Assembly: GCA_028564675.1 (NCBI GenBank)
Contig: JAOVVO010000297.1
Span: forward strand, 29,740-93,739
DNA from: Onchocerca lupi
Taxonomy: Eukaryota > Nematoda > Chromadorea > Rhabditida > Onchocercidae
Length of the DNA stretch: 64,000 nucleotides
Direction: 5' to 3'
The stretch's first letter is position 1. Every line of letters begins with the position of its first letter. The notes beneath the pieces were generated by a model, which had not been told where the DNA came from, searched no databases, and was given only the letters and a program-made list of their open reading frames with translations. Shown here piece by piece: positions 37,713 to 49,932 of the stretch. The position numbers were made by a program, and so were the translations under genes.

Positions 37713-38925
37713 TTACTTACAATTTGGTAGGCAGAAAGGATCATTCGTTGTAATGAGATGTTTATTTCTGAGGATCCTAGAAATGGAACTCACTGATGGC
37801 AAATTATGTTTATGGCAAATTTTGTCGTGTAATAGTTGTTCTCTAATTTCCCAGGCAAAAATTCGCGGGTTGCGAAGTTTCAGAAGATGTATATATTCAA
37901 CCACCTGAAGTATATATAATTGTGGCGAATGAAAAATATCAGGAATTGTTTTTCTTTTTTTAAAAAAGGAACAAAAATTTGAAGCAAAGTGATACTGAAT
38001 CATTTGGGATTTTTTTTAGAAAGCTAATCTTTGATTAAAATTATCGATTCCGTCATTAATAATTCTCCATTTTAAGAATGAATTTAAAAAAAAAAAAGAT
38101 TTAACATACTACAGGAGTTGTAACACGTGGTTTGCTACCACCTACGGTACCCGGCATTATAGTACCATATTCTGCATAACGTGATAAAATCTTGCTGATA
38201 CAACCGTGTGAAATTTTCAATCGTCGTGAAATATCACATGGTCGAAATCCTCGCTTTGTCAATTCAATAATTTTGTAACGTAACGGAAGTGGAAGTGGAC
38301 GTCCATTTATGAATGCTCCACCAAGTTGATTCACCTCAATGCTGGATGCTCCTAAAAAAATTGCTTCATCCTTCGAAACTCCATTTTTTTAATATTTCAA
38401 ATATATATAATAGGGAAATATTTTACCAAACTTAATCAATAGACAAATTCCGGTATTTGATTTATAAAAAGTACAGCAATGCAAATCATTCATTATCAAA
38501 AATTAAAAAGGATCTAAGTAGTCCATCTTTTGCTTTATTTCAGATAATCGATGATTGATTATGATAATAATCTGCCATTAGTTGTAACTGTTAAGTATAA
38601 TGTAAATAATGACTGATTACAATGTTACAGTAATGATCAAATCCTATGCCAATTTTAACAAGTTCAGATTGTTCGCAACATTTTTTTTTTTTTTTTTTTT
38701 TCATTACTAAATCTATAAATAGTAATCTTTTCAAAAGAATGGCTAAAAAATGCAAAAATAAGATAGTTTATTTTATTTTTTCTTCTTCTTTGTTCAGACT
38801 TCATGAAGTTTTAGAAATTTCAAGATGAAATTTCGACTCTTACCTGATGTCTTTGAAGTAACGGATGGAATTTCTTTTGAGAATAATCCATATTCTTTTT
38901 CATCAGTACCATAATTCGACATCAT
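37713..38925 (-). CDS. pax-1: PAX-1 (Pax1/9 group) paired-domain transcription factor
   Basis: DNA-binding developmental regulator. Exons (minus): 38925-38844, 38351-38113, 37904-37713; 513 nt, 170 aa as drawn. The paired domain spans about residues 32-155. The PAI subdomain carries VNQLGGAFINGRPLP, RPCDISRRLKISHGCISKIL and GTVGGSKPRVTTP. The RED subdomain carries FAWEIREQLL and PSVSSISRILRNK. SKPRVTTP and SISRILRNK are Pax1/9-type; Pax2/5/8 and Pax6 have SKPKVATP and SINRI.R.. No homeodomain is seen, as expected for Pax1/9, and no octapeptide. The TAA at 37713 lies inside a near-perfect donor (T|GTAAGTAAA), so the true C-terminus is probably on a further exon not identified with confidence. 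An N-terminal arm of about 30 residues (MMSNYGTDEKEYG...) precedes the domain. Confidence 0.9.
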
Positions 38926-41013
38926 TTGTCAACCTGAAATGAAGCATTTCTCCATAAATTAGGTTGTTTCTGTGTTGCTAATTCCCACCCATCGGTAACA
39001 TATTATCTTTTATGTTCAGTTGAAAGCAGCTTAGAGCTTTTTTTTTATCCTTGGGCAAATAAAGTGGTTGAATGACTGGCTCTGTTTGTATATGAAAATT
39101 TGCTAACCTTGTTGATCTTACTGTGCTTAGCAAGTAACTGTTTTCATTCTTTCATAGAGCAAAACAAAACAAAAGTGATACCATTGTGATAATTTTCCAG
39201 AAACAAAGCAGGAAAATAATCTAAAATCCTTTCATTATTACTTATCATACGCTTTTTTATATTAAACCGAAAACTATTACAAAATGATAAAAATTTGGAA
39301 CTGACGAACGCAAAATGCAAAAGTTAAACTAATTCTATTGTTGAGCAAACCAAAAGAAAGATAGCAATCGTTTTTTTTTTTTTCTTTTTGTTCCAAATAT
39401 TCAAATTTAAAAATTCGAAAAAATGTTTTTAATAATCAAATTATTCAGTGTGCTATGACGTAGTGGATATTTCAATATTTTAAATGTTCTAAAGTTTTTT
39501 TTCTTTTGTCCTTAGTATTTTCATCACTTTTCAATGTATTATCTTATACTAAGAGGAGAAACAATATAAGAAAAATTTTTTTTCCGCATAAAACCGGTAA
39601 ACAGTTGTAATTAGATTAGATAACAGATTTGCTAACTGATCAATTTTGAATAATTTAAAAAATTTTTTGAAATTCAATTTTTTTTTTTTTTGGTTTTAAA
39701 AAGATCATTAAATAATTATCATCGATAGAAACAAATATGACAGTGCTATATTTTTCATTTTTTCATTGTGAATAAAACTTTTAAATGACAAAATTTTAAC
39801 GATTGCCTGTTATAACAATAAGTCATTGCTTTGAAGTTGATGACAAAGTGATAGGATTAAGCAAACGGGTCACTGGTAAAGAAGGATGAGAAGGCTGACC
39901 AGCAACCGACCTTTGAACGATTATTATTTACCCATAGCAATGATTTCTACAAAAGTAAAGTGCAAAGAAATATTTAAAAAGCGGAAAAGTGAGTCTGAGG
40001 TGCAATTATATTTTTTTTCTTTGTATTTTTATTTTTGAGTTTATTATTTCAGTTTCGAATCACCATTCGTCCTTTTTCTCACACCATTTTATTTTGTTTT
40101 CATTTATATTTTTTATCGATTTTATATCTAAATTTTTTGATCCCTCTGTTTTGAATTTGATATTTAACATCTTGCAATCAGAATTTACTTCATCTTTTTA
40201 CATTGTGGTCTTTCCAAAGTTTTTTAAGTGCTACAAAATGCTTTTTAAAAATTATTTATAATACCCAAACAGGAGAAGTACAGAAAACTTAATGAAATTA
40301 AAATAACGAATGAAAATATGGTGAAAATTGAATTAAAATTGAGGGAATTGTTTGGTATTTTAATTTGAATTATTTACAAAGAAAACGAAAGAAACAAAAA
40401 ATGGATATGTGGAAGTAAGCGATTTTCTAAGAATTCGAGGAGTTTTTTCTTCCCTTCTGCTTTCCTAAAAAATTTTATAATACGATTTCATATTAGATTG
40501 TGTGTCGATTCAACATAGAATTATTAAATTCAAAATTATTTAAGATAAAATAGCGAAGATTTTTTTTTTTTTTTTTTACATAGACAAAGAAATCCGAATT
40601 AAATATGGTCAAATCTTAAGAAATTCAATAGATTAAATGAAATGCTAATGAACTATTTTAAATGTAATCCTATCTATTATTTACCTTTTCCGTATGCTAC
40701 CGCTTTTTCCTTTTTTGAATGTTGTTTAATTAAATGTATGTTTACGTAATGAATATCAGTAATAGGAAAGATTAAAGTTGCATGCTGTTAGATTCGATTA
40801 CAGAAGCATTCCGATTTAAACTTCAAATGCAGTATCATTTTTCTTAATCGGTTTTCATCATTTCTGATTTCAGAAAAAATAAGAAAACCATTTAACGAAA
40901 TAGCCATAATTCAACCTTATTCTAAAATATGCAGCATAATAAAAATATGATAATAGAAACAATTCTGCAAAAATCTGCTTATTTGTGTATTTTTGAAATA
41001 TCTATTATTACAA
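38926..41013. other. intergenic, no gene supported
   Basis: About 2.1 kb of AT-rich DNA upstream of pax-1 with several T tracts. The open frame 39989-40261 is Phe/Ile/Ser-rich low complexity and looks like chance. Confidence 0.5.
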
Positions 41014-41650
41014 TCACCATTGCTGTTATTTGGCACGTAACTTTGCAATCTCTTCACCGATTGCTTTCAAATTTTGGTAAAATGTTGCATTGAAATTGGG
41101 TTGTGTTTTTATTTGTGCATACCTACTTTTTTCTTTCTTACCTCTCACACCTGTGACAGATAAAAGTAAGTAGAATCATGTATCGTATATCTGTATCTTC
41201 TATATCGTTGCTATTATTTGGCACGTAACTTTCCCACCGGTTGCTTTCCAATTTCGATACAACTTTGCATTCGAATAAACGCTTTTTTTATTTAAATGAA
41301 TCTACTTTTCCTTCATCCGTCATACCTGCGACAAGAGAGTGGACACCGATTGATCCGGGATTTTCATGCAACGTTGCATTCGAAATTTGTTTTCATTTGA
41401 ATAAGAGCGTAACCGATTTCAAATTTTTGCATATATAAGACCCATTCTAAGCTTTTTGTTTATTTCTTGATTTGTGAAGTAGGTGAGTGGGCTGAATTTA
41501 TTGGCCGCATCTAGGCTGTTACTTGCAACGTAACTTCGCAAACTCTTCATCGATTGCTTTCAAATTTCGACACAACTTGTCTTTGAATAGGTGCGTGTTT
41601 CTATTTATATATATCTGCTTTTTTTTTGTTCCTTCAACCTGTTACACGAG
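41014..41650. repeat. degenerate direct repeats preceding the Helitron
   Basis: At least three related units of about 120-135 bp begin near 41031, 41217 and 41521. Each runs GGCACGTAACTTT or GCAACGTAACTTC, then a CACCGATTGCTTTCAAATTT-like block, a GTTGCATTGAA-like block, TTTTTATTT, TCTACTTTT and a CACCTG/TACCTGCGACA end. A partial, rearranged copy lies near 41345-41440. They abut the Helitron coding remnant on its 5' side, so they are likely part of the element's 5' region. Confidence 0.7.
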
Positions 41651-41701
41651 TTAATTTTGAGAACAGTTGGATGCAATCCATCTGCTTAGTTAGTCCAGAT
41701 A

Positions 41702-43150
41702 ATGCCTCGCAGAAGATCAAACTTAGATCATCGCACTCGCGCAGCGGAAGAAATGTGACGATTAATTTGCAAATCAAGTGAGTAAGAACGGGCATCAGTA
41801 AACGAGCGAAAAAGACAAAGAATGGCTCAAATTTTAGTAGAATGACGTGCAGGCAAGCTTGAGGATGCACGGTTGCGAGCACGTCGATCGTATTCTGCAG
41901 CTTCAGATCTGCTTTGTTCTAAACAGAATGAACGCGATAGGGTGAGGGTGACTGTAAGACGTCAAGAGAAACAGAAAATTAGCGTTAAACACGATACCGT
42001 GGTCAGCAACCACGGAATTACAATCGTCTTGCATTCCGGTACAACCAACTGATGATTATAGTTTAAGTCCGCATGTTCCCATCGGCACCATGACTGAAAT
42101 TCAATGAAGAAATGAAAGGAATGTGTTGCGCCGCCGGAAAAATCAAACTACCTCAACTTGAACAACCGTCAGAGCCATTAAGAACTTTGCCTGCCGGATA
42201 TACTGCGAATCAAAGTGTTACCTATCTAAAATCAGAAAGTACAACTCGTGCTTTCAAATGACATCGATCGTCGCAGAAATCGTGGCAACAGAATTCATGC
42301 CAACTTTCAAAGTGAAACGACAAATTTATCATAAAGCCAGCTCCCTGCTTCCGTTGGCAGATGGTCAATATAAATTCCTACACATGTATTTCATCGGTGA
42401 TAGCAATGATGAATTGAATGTATACTGCGGAATTTACACCGACATAGAAATACCAATTGCAACAGCTTCTTTACGAAGAAAAAAAAAAAGAAGACAATTT
42501 AGTGCGTTTGTTCAAAATAGCAATTGATATGATGCCATCTGACACACACAAGATTGTTATTCATGCTGAATAAACCCTGCTAGAGAACACGTGCGAAGAT
42601 TCAATGCTCCAACTATAGACGAAGTGACAGTTGTTATAATCGGAGATCAATTTCAACAATATAGATATTGTTCGCCATCGGAGAAATGATCAATTGACAA
42701 AATTTGCAGAAACTCATCGATGCTACGATGCTCTGCAATATCCAATCATTTTTTGGCATGGTGCCGATGGATATCGCTTCAATATTAAGGTGATAAATCC
42801 AATCAGTGGTGAAGAAACAAATAAGAAATGCAGCGCAATGAATTGTTATTCAAACCAATTAATGATTCGAGAGAGTGAAGACAATCATATTTTGAAATGC
42901 AGTCAATTGTTTAACTAATATATGCGGATATGTATGTAAAAATCGAAACAGAACGTTTGATATTCATCCGTTTGAATCAGACCAGTCTTCGCTCTGAAGA
43001 ATACATTCATTTGTGAGATGCAATTGTAAATGACGGTAATATTCATTACATTCACTTGCAGTCCCGCTTGGAATGATATACAAAACCTTTTATTTCCTGC
43101 ATAATCACCAATGGATAGGCGTGACATCACAACAGATGTTTCCTTACAGA
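41702..43150 (+). pseudogene. decayed Helitron Rep protein (Helitron-like N-terminal region)
   Basis: Remnant of a rolling-circle transposon protein, readable only across several frames with stops. The N-terminal part begins MPRRRSNLDHRTRAAEEM at 41702, then a stop. An Arg-rich ARLRARRSYSAASD/NERDR stretch follows near 41850-41950. The middle has CCAAGKIKLPQLEQP (about 42125) and FMPTFKVKRQIYHKASSLLP (42258-42527). The Helitron-like N-terminal core has THRCYDALQYPIIFWHG and SGEETNKKCSAMN (42694-42918), then MYVKIETERLIFIRLNQTSL and EEYIHL to about 43010, ending in DAIVNDGNIHY after a stop. No HUH nuclease or helicase portion follows, so the element is 3'-truncated as well as mutated. It cannot make an active protein. 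Confidence 0.85.
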
Positions 43151-44954
43151 GTCTAAGGTTTTGAACTGATATAGATAAGGCGCGTGTTTAAGAACTTTCG
43201 GAGAATCAAGATTTTGAACGTTTTACATTTTTATTTACATAGACTAACTGGAGCCGGACACGCGAAGTTTGGCCTGCCCCTGTAGATTAACTGAATCGAC
43301 CATGCAGTGCGTGGTACTAATCATAAATTTAAATACGAATAAATTTTTATTTTTACATACTTATAATCAAGTTTTATTCAACATTTTATCTCAATTTCAT
43401 GAATGCATTTATTAGGAACTAAAACAAGTATCCGTTTAAAATAAAGTTGGAAATTAAATCTCGACTTAAGCAAATACAAACTATATGCTACTTAGAAAAT
43501 ATGCAAATAATAATATGATTATGCCTACTAGAATACAAAGAATAAACAAAAAAGTGAGATCGTGAGGTTATCACGCTTACTTTAATAGCAATTTTATAAA
43601 TTACATCCATTCATGGTTTTAAGTACTTTTTATATGCTTAAAGGTTATTTTATACAACTTAGCGAAGTTTTTAAAAAATTAAAAAAAAAAAGAAGAAATA
43701 CAATATTAATAAAATTAACAGTCCTAAGAATATGCATAATTGTAATTATTTTCAGCGACTTGTAAATGAATCAAAATTTTTGAAAAAATAGAATTAACAA
43801 AAATTTGTGAATTGTCAAATTGTAGTAATCTCTAATATACTAAGCATATATTAATAATACAGCATCTTTTTTTCCTTGTCGTTCTATTTATTTTCTTCTA
43901 CTGAAAGCATTATTGAATTAAATTTTACGTTTTAAATTGGAATCGAAACTAGATTTTACTTGTCAAAATTGATTATTTATCACCAAATAGTTTTCTACAG
44001 CATTATTGAATATTTCGCAATTAAGCGGTTTTTCTTTTCATTAATTTCAAATTTTTGCTGCTCAGTTAATATCTAATTGAAATGACATGAAAAAAAAAAG
44101 GAAAAACGAGAGAATTAAAAAAAAACCCATAATTTATTCAAATTATTACTCATATTGTCTTCTATTAATGCTATATATGTATTCTTTAATTATATAAATA
44201 TGCAATCATTAATTTAACAACTTAACAATTTCCATTAATTTATTTACAACTAAAACGTTTCGGTAATTTGTTATCCATTTGAACAAATCGTTATTCAATA
44301 AAGGAATGTTGGAAATTAATTATTAGCAATTTCCGAACGCAATTGCTTTCAGATGCAAAAATAACCGAATTTCAAAAATTATCAAATGAGCAACTGAAAT
44401 AATTTCATTCCTTTATTAAATTTTTGCAAAAAACTAAAATTTATAAAAGACTATATTAAAAAGGCTGAATTTAAACGGAATAAATCAATCACCTTTGATT
44501 TCTTCTCTCTTATTCCAACCTTATTCCTTTTCTCTCAATCGAAGTTACGCAAATGCTGGAGTCATTTATATTACCAATCATTTGTACTGCTATTATAAAC
44601 GTTGTAATAATGTTCGTTCCTTGCCATTTTTCTTGTTATTGATTTCTTTTTATTATTGCTAACATTATGAAAAGAAAGAAGTCATATTTTATACTTTAAT
44701 TACTTCAGAACGAAATATATTGTATGTATTGCAATGAATGTCTTCATTTTAATTATGCGTACAATTTATCATATAGGTTAATTTAGATGAAGCAAAAAAG
44801 GTGGAAAAGTAATGAAAATGCTTAAGTTTGAAAATTTCAAACTTCTCATTTACTTAGCTTTACAACGAGATATATTTTATCATATCATTCAATTAATTAC
44901 ATATTTCAGGAAGAAAATTTTATTTTAAAATTATCCTTATGCAAATTGAACGAA
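43151..44954. other. intergenic after the Helitron remnant
   Basis: The first 150 bp (to about 43310) are GC-richer than their surroundings, with CGGACACGCG and TGGCCTGCCCC, and may be residual transposon sequence. The rest is very AT-rich with no exon. TATTTCAG ending at 44909 is a candidate acceptor for the IDO gene. Confidence 0.45.
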
Positions 44955-47341
44955 ATGGTTAATGATAATTTATTAGATATTCTAAAGTATTTTGAAATTG
45001 ATGAAAAGACAGGATTCTTGCTTCCAAATCCATTAACGAAACTACCAGAAGAATTCGAACCATGGCATCAGATCGCTGGTAATTCATTTCATTTTTCGTT
45101 TTATAACTTATTTTGAAGTCAACAATTCATTATATAGCCCACTAAATAATCCACTATGAAATATTATGAAATATTCATCTCTAGGTGATTCTTTTAATCA
45201 CATAATCACAATTCATTACTATTAATTTGGTTTCAAACAAATACATTCATTTGCTTTATTTACGACGATAACATTTTGGCATGAATTGTGAAAGAATGCT
45301 TGAAATGTTTGTTTAATTTTAACAATTGCTTTCCTTTATAGATGAAATCCAAGAATTAATAGAAAAGAATTTATTGGAAGATCGGCTGCAGCAACTTCCA
45401 TTGATAACCACAGCTATGCTTAACACAAATAACGAATTACGCCTAGCTCATCTTTTATTAGTTACTTTAGCAGCTGGATATGTCTGGCAAGATGGACCTG
45501 ATAAGGTTGTGATAATAAATTATTTATTTGTCGTATAACATTTATCATTTAGCAAGTATTAAGATACTATGAACATACGGCATATACATGTATCTCATGT
45601 AAAAATTACTTCAACTATTATCACACTGATTGATAAATTTTGCAAATTTTTAATTTGGCTGACAAAAATTTTCAGGCTTTTAATTTAATTGAAAATTCAG
45701 AAGTTTCAGGCTCGATTATCCATCCCTGCAAATATTTCATTGCCATTGTTCGATGTATGCAATCGCTTAGGTTTAAAGCCAATAGTTTGTCATGCATCGG
45801 TTTGTTTAGCCAACTGGAAACCGATACAAAAAATGGCAATTTTTAATGCTGCGATGATTGACATCATTACCTTCCGGTTTGTTCAACATCCTGGCAACCG
45901 ATGGTTTTTCACACTTACTGCTCAGGTTAGTCCGGAAAAACATGTATTTGTTGTATTTGGTAGCAAAAAAAATTCAGTTTATTATTTTGTTATCGTAATT
46001 ATGCAGATAGAAACCGAACTGGCTGAAGCAATATATGCAATTGCAAGTGCATGTCTGCATGGCAAAGTCGAAGAATCAACAATGCAGCATATTTATAATG
46101 CTGTAACAAAAGCAACAAGTACTATTCAGGTTCGAGGTTGTACTACACTTAGTAGACAACATCAGATTAGACGGTACTGTATTTCTGAAATGGTGGAACA
46201 AGGATCTTTTGGAAAATTATTAAAGTATACAGTTAAACTTGTCCCACCCTAATTTGATGACTGAGAATTCGGATCAACTGACCTTAATCAGCTAATCGAA
46301 AGCATTTTTGAAACATCAGAAACTATATCAGCGAGTCATATTTTGGCATTTCCTCGTTGCTTATTTTTTGACGTAATTAGATATTAGATTGGGATATTTT
46401 AGCACATAACAATGCATTTTTTTTGAATCTAAAATTAACAATGAATAACTGAAAAAGTGAAATATTTGAAAAAAGTAGGGAAGCTTTTTTTAATTTCACT
46501 CGAAAATTTTTCGAAATAAATTTACATAGCGCATGGAAGAACACGTCCCACCGGATGTTTTTTACAATGGTTTTCGTCATTTTCTATCGGGCTATACCCA
46601 AAACGCACTGGCAGAACAGGGTGGTATTGTATTTGAGGGTAATAATCATTTACTATACTTCTTTTTAATTACTTTCAATTTTCTCACAGTTTGTGTTGAT
46701 TATAGTTAAATATAATTTGAATAAATTAAACTAACTGAAATGGAATAAATTACTTCCATTATTGGCTTATAATTTCATGATGACGAATTTATTATTTAAA
46801 AACACCCTTAAACAGGTTGAAGTTAACAAGCCTTTGATATAAGAATCACTTCCAATAATTAATTTATTAATTTAGGAAAAGAGAATTTGGGGCCTCAACC
46901 ACTTAGCGGAGGTTCAGCAGCACAAAGTTCAACATTCCACGTTATTGACGAATTTCTTGGAATCAAGCATGCACCTGATATAGAAGCATTTTTGTCACAT
47001 CAACGTGAATATATGCCACCTAAGCATCGTGATTTCATCTTTTGGGTTCGAGAAAATGTTGCCAAAATCCCGAATCCACGAAATGTTGCCGGTTATCGTG
47101 AAGCTCTTCTTGCTGTCAAGAAATTCCGAGAAATGCACATAAGCGTGGTGAGTTAAGCTTACGTTATGATACAGATTTAAGCTTATCAGTAAGATCATTT
47201 TACTTTAAAATAACTTGAAAAGATGATTTTTAGGTAACGAAATTCATTGTTTCACCTGCTAAAGGTAACTCTAAAATGGGCACCGGTGGTTCGTCATTCA
47301 TGCATTTATTGATTAATATTGCCAACGATTGCAATCTATGA
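44955..47341 (+). CDS. ido: indoleamine 2,3-dioxygenase family protein
   Basis: Haem dioxygenase opening the indole ring of tryptophan to N-formylkynurenine, the first step of the kynurenine pathway. Exons 44955-45078, 45342-45505, 45710-45925, 46007-46129, 46530-46638, 46876-47147, 47234-47341; 1116 nt, 371 aa, all in phase. IDO landmarks are DEKTGFLLPNPL near the N-terminus, AAGYVWQDGP, CLANWKPI, FRHFLSGY (Arg225, matching the substrate-binding Arg of mammalian IDO1), GGSAAQSS, YMPPKHRDF, and REMHISVVTKF with His333 as proximal haem ligand, then a KMGTGGSSFM tail. The frame is open upstream to the acceptor at 44909, and ATG 44955 is the first in-frame start. A 7-codon out-of-frame ATG frame at 44939 precedes it, so either a first exon is missing or the message carries a short uORF. 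Confidence 0.93.
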
Positions 47342-48199
47342 TCATTTCAGTTAACAATACAGATAAATTAATTCAAATGATTATCTAGATGTATTTGCAT
47401 TAACAGAAAAAAAAAAAAACTTCAATATATCTGAAAGAAATCATTGATAAAATTGATTATAATTAGTGAAGCCGTTAATGGAACATATCTGAAAAAATTT
47501 TGAATAAAATTTTTACTTCTGTTATAATATGAAGATAACATAAATTAGAAAATTGATAGCAATGATTGGATTTATTTCTGAAATAAGCCAAATAGTACGT
47601 ATTTCATTTTAATGTTTTTCAAAGGTTGAAAATTGAAAAAAAAAATAGCAATAATAATTTGAAATAATGCAATTTGACAGTTAACAATTTTGTAAATAAA
47701 ATCATATTTCATTATTTTGCAATCTATAAATGTTCATATAAAAATTCTGTTTGTACATGATACTTCGAATTTAAATTCAACAAATAAAATTTGATAAAAA
47801 AAAAGGAAATGGAAAAGTTATAGAAGATTAATTATAAACAAAATAATAAATGCATTACTATTCAAGTAACAACGCTCTTCTCTTCATCGGAATAATTCGT
47901 CAGGTTCACTGATTATATTCACAAAACGACGATGAATTTTACCTTTATAAATTTTTTGATTCCTATGTAAAATACAGGGATAATAATTACAAAAATAAGT
48001 AATTGCAAAATTTTTTACTGTAAAAATTAAAATTTATTAAAATTAGTAAAATTGTGTGAAATTTAGTATTTACTAACATGAATAACTGAAGCACTACATA
48101 GAATAATTTTACGGATAGTAAATTGTCATGATTTTTTAAAAATAGTATAATAAGTTTCAAAATGGTTAAAAATGGACAAGAAAAAGAAAAATGGAATAT
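47342..48199. other. intergenic between convergent IDO and Ig/EGF genes
   Basis: AT-rich 3' flanks of two converging genes, with AATAAA-like motifs near 47503 and several A runs. No exon is supported. Confidence 0.5.
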
Positions 48200-49932
48200 T
48201 TACTCGGCACGATAAATTGCACCACTGATCATTGCTATCTCGAAAAATACAGCTAACCAAAGTAATACTGTTACCCATATCATGCTCTCATATTCTAAAA
48301 GCGTGAAATACATATCAAAAATTTTTCAAATTTGGAAATGAAAGATTTTAAATTGAATTAAAAATTGTGAGACTGAATATTTGAAATAATTTCATTTTTT
48401 TTTCTTCTTTTTGAAGCTTGAAAACGAAAGTAAGCTAGAATGTATTGATTAGTTAAAAATTACCACAACTGTTTGATACTTATTACCATTCTTATACAAC
48501 TGCCTGCTTGTATGTACAGGCGAATTTTTAAATCAAAATAAAAGGGATATTTCCCATGTCAAAATCTGATGTGTTTAACCATACTAATTTGGCGTTAATT
48601 TCTATTTAACTTGCTTTCATCGCATCTGTATCCTTTGGAGAGATGCTTACAAATACAAGTCACTCGTTCGAGTGGTGTTTTCGAATCAACCAATTTGCAT
48701 CGACCATTATTTTTGCATGTTTCAGGATGGCATTGTCGCAAAACTGTAAAATAATCATTGCTTATTTAACATATCATAATTGTGAATAAGTTTACGAAAT
48801 AATAAACCAAAGATAAGCTTACTAGTAATACATGAGGATCTGTTTTATAAAAAAGTCCTTACACTTATTAAATAATTTATTAATCGCATTAGCACTAAAA
48901 ACATAATGATTAATCGTCACATCAAATTACTTTTCTATAATTTAAAATAATCTTACTTATGTGATAGCAATAAAAGATCGAATTTCTTGAGCAATTGACT
49001 ATTTGATTGTGTTTCGGATGATATATATAAAGTTGTCCGCGATTTGGTATATATCCAAAACTTAAAATCGTTATCGTTTGAAAAGTTTCCTTCTTTATCT
49101 TTTCATTTCTTTAAATCTTAAATTTCATTGCTTGTATTCTTCAACGATTTCCTTGTCGTAAATGAATAGAATAAGATACAATGGATTGAGATTGTAATGT
49201 TTATTATAAGAAATTATCAAAAAAATGATCTGGGAACACTGTTCTGGATCAGTGCTGAAGTTACTATAGTTCTAGATAATGCGTTCAACAAAGACATATT
49301 TATGATAGATTTGATTGACTCAGAATTAAATAATGAAAATCGCCCATAGCTTAGTCAGCTTGCAGATGAATTTTAATTAATGAATGTCCATTGCTAGCGC
49401 TGCGAGCATGTCCCTGCGAAATAAACGGTAATATCCGATGAATAAATGCTTCGATATTCATTGTATTACATATGAAGTTGATGAAGTAATACAATTATCG
49501 TCAATCAAACATTAACAGAATATTATCCAAATTAACCAAATAATTTTGACACCTTCCTTTTTTAATTTTATCTTTATTATTTGAATAGGAAAGGGAAGAA
49601 TGCGGAAGAAATGTATATAAAAAGTATATGGAAGAACTTCATATATAATCAAAATTCTTGAAATTTTCCGAATTTAGCAACAAACATCTTTCTGTATGTT
49701 AAATCAGTAGCATTTATCATCGTTCCATCAATAAACCACATCAACGGATCAGAAATCGCGCATTGAACTCTATTTGGTATACCTTTGTCCAGTACTAATG
49801 GCTGACAGTGTGCTATTGAGGATGCACGGATATCCGACAAACTATAATGAATTAAAGCCTTTACTAAAATATTCTCCTCTATAACTTTAGTAGATCTAAG
49901 CATAAAGATAGATGTATCAGCAACATCCTCAT
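48200..49932 (-). CDS. small single-pass membrane protein: signal peptide, Ig-like region, EGF domain, TM
   Basis: Exons (minus): 49932-49886, 49841-49686, 49060-48957, 48743-48611, 48503-48487, 48294-48200; 552 nt, 183 aa, every phase consistent. A signal peptide (MRMLLIHLSLCLDLLNL) leads into a Cys-containing region with RVQCAISDPLMWFIDG and QIVNCSRN, which fits a short degenerate Ig-like fold. An EGF domain has all six cysteines (CHPETCKNNGRC ... CICKHLSKGYRC). A juxtamembrane stretch, one TM helix (MIWVTVLLWLAVFFEIAMIS) and a six- to seven-residue cytoplasmic tail follow. The Ig-EGF-TM order recalls neuregulin and the C. elegans igeg genes, but identity is not claimed. The 17-nt exon has a weak acceptor and intron 1 is only 44 nt, so these are the soft spots. 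Confidence 0.72.

Noticed and set aside
39989..40261. 90-aa Phe/Ile/Ser-rich plus frame upstream of pax-1
   Set aside because: Low-complexity translation of T-rich DNA; no start context, homology or exon partner.
49360..49430. Possible Ig-like exon after TTTCGCAG on the minus strand
   Set aside because: The open stretch looks Ig-like, but no GT donor occurs before its stop and it is not needed for phase.
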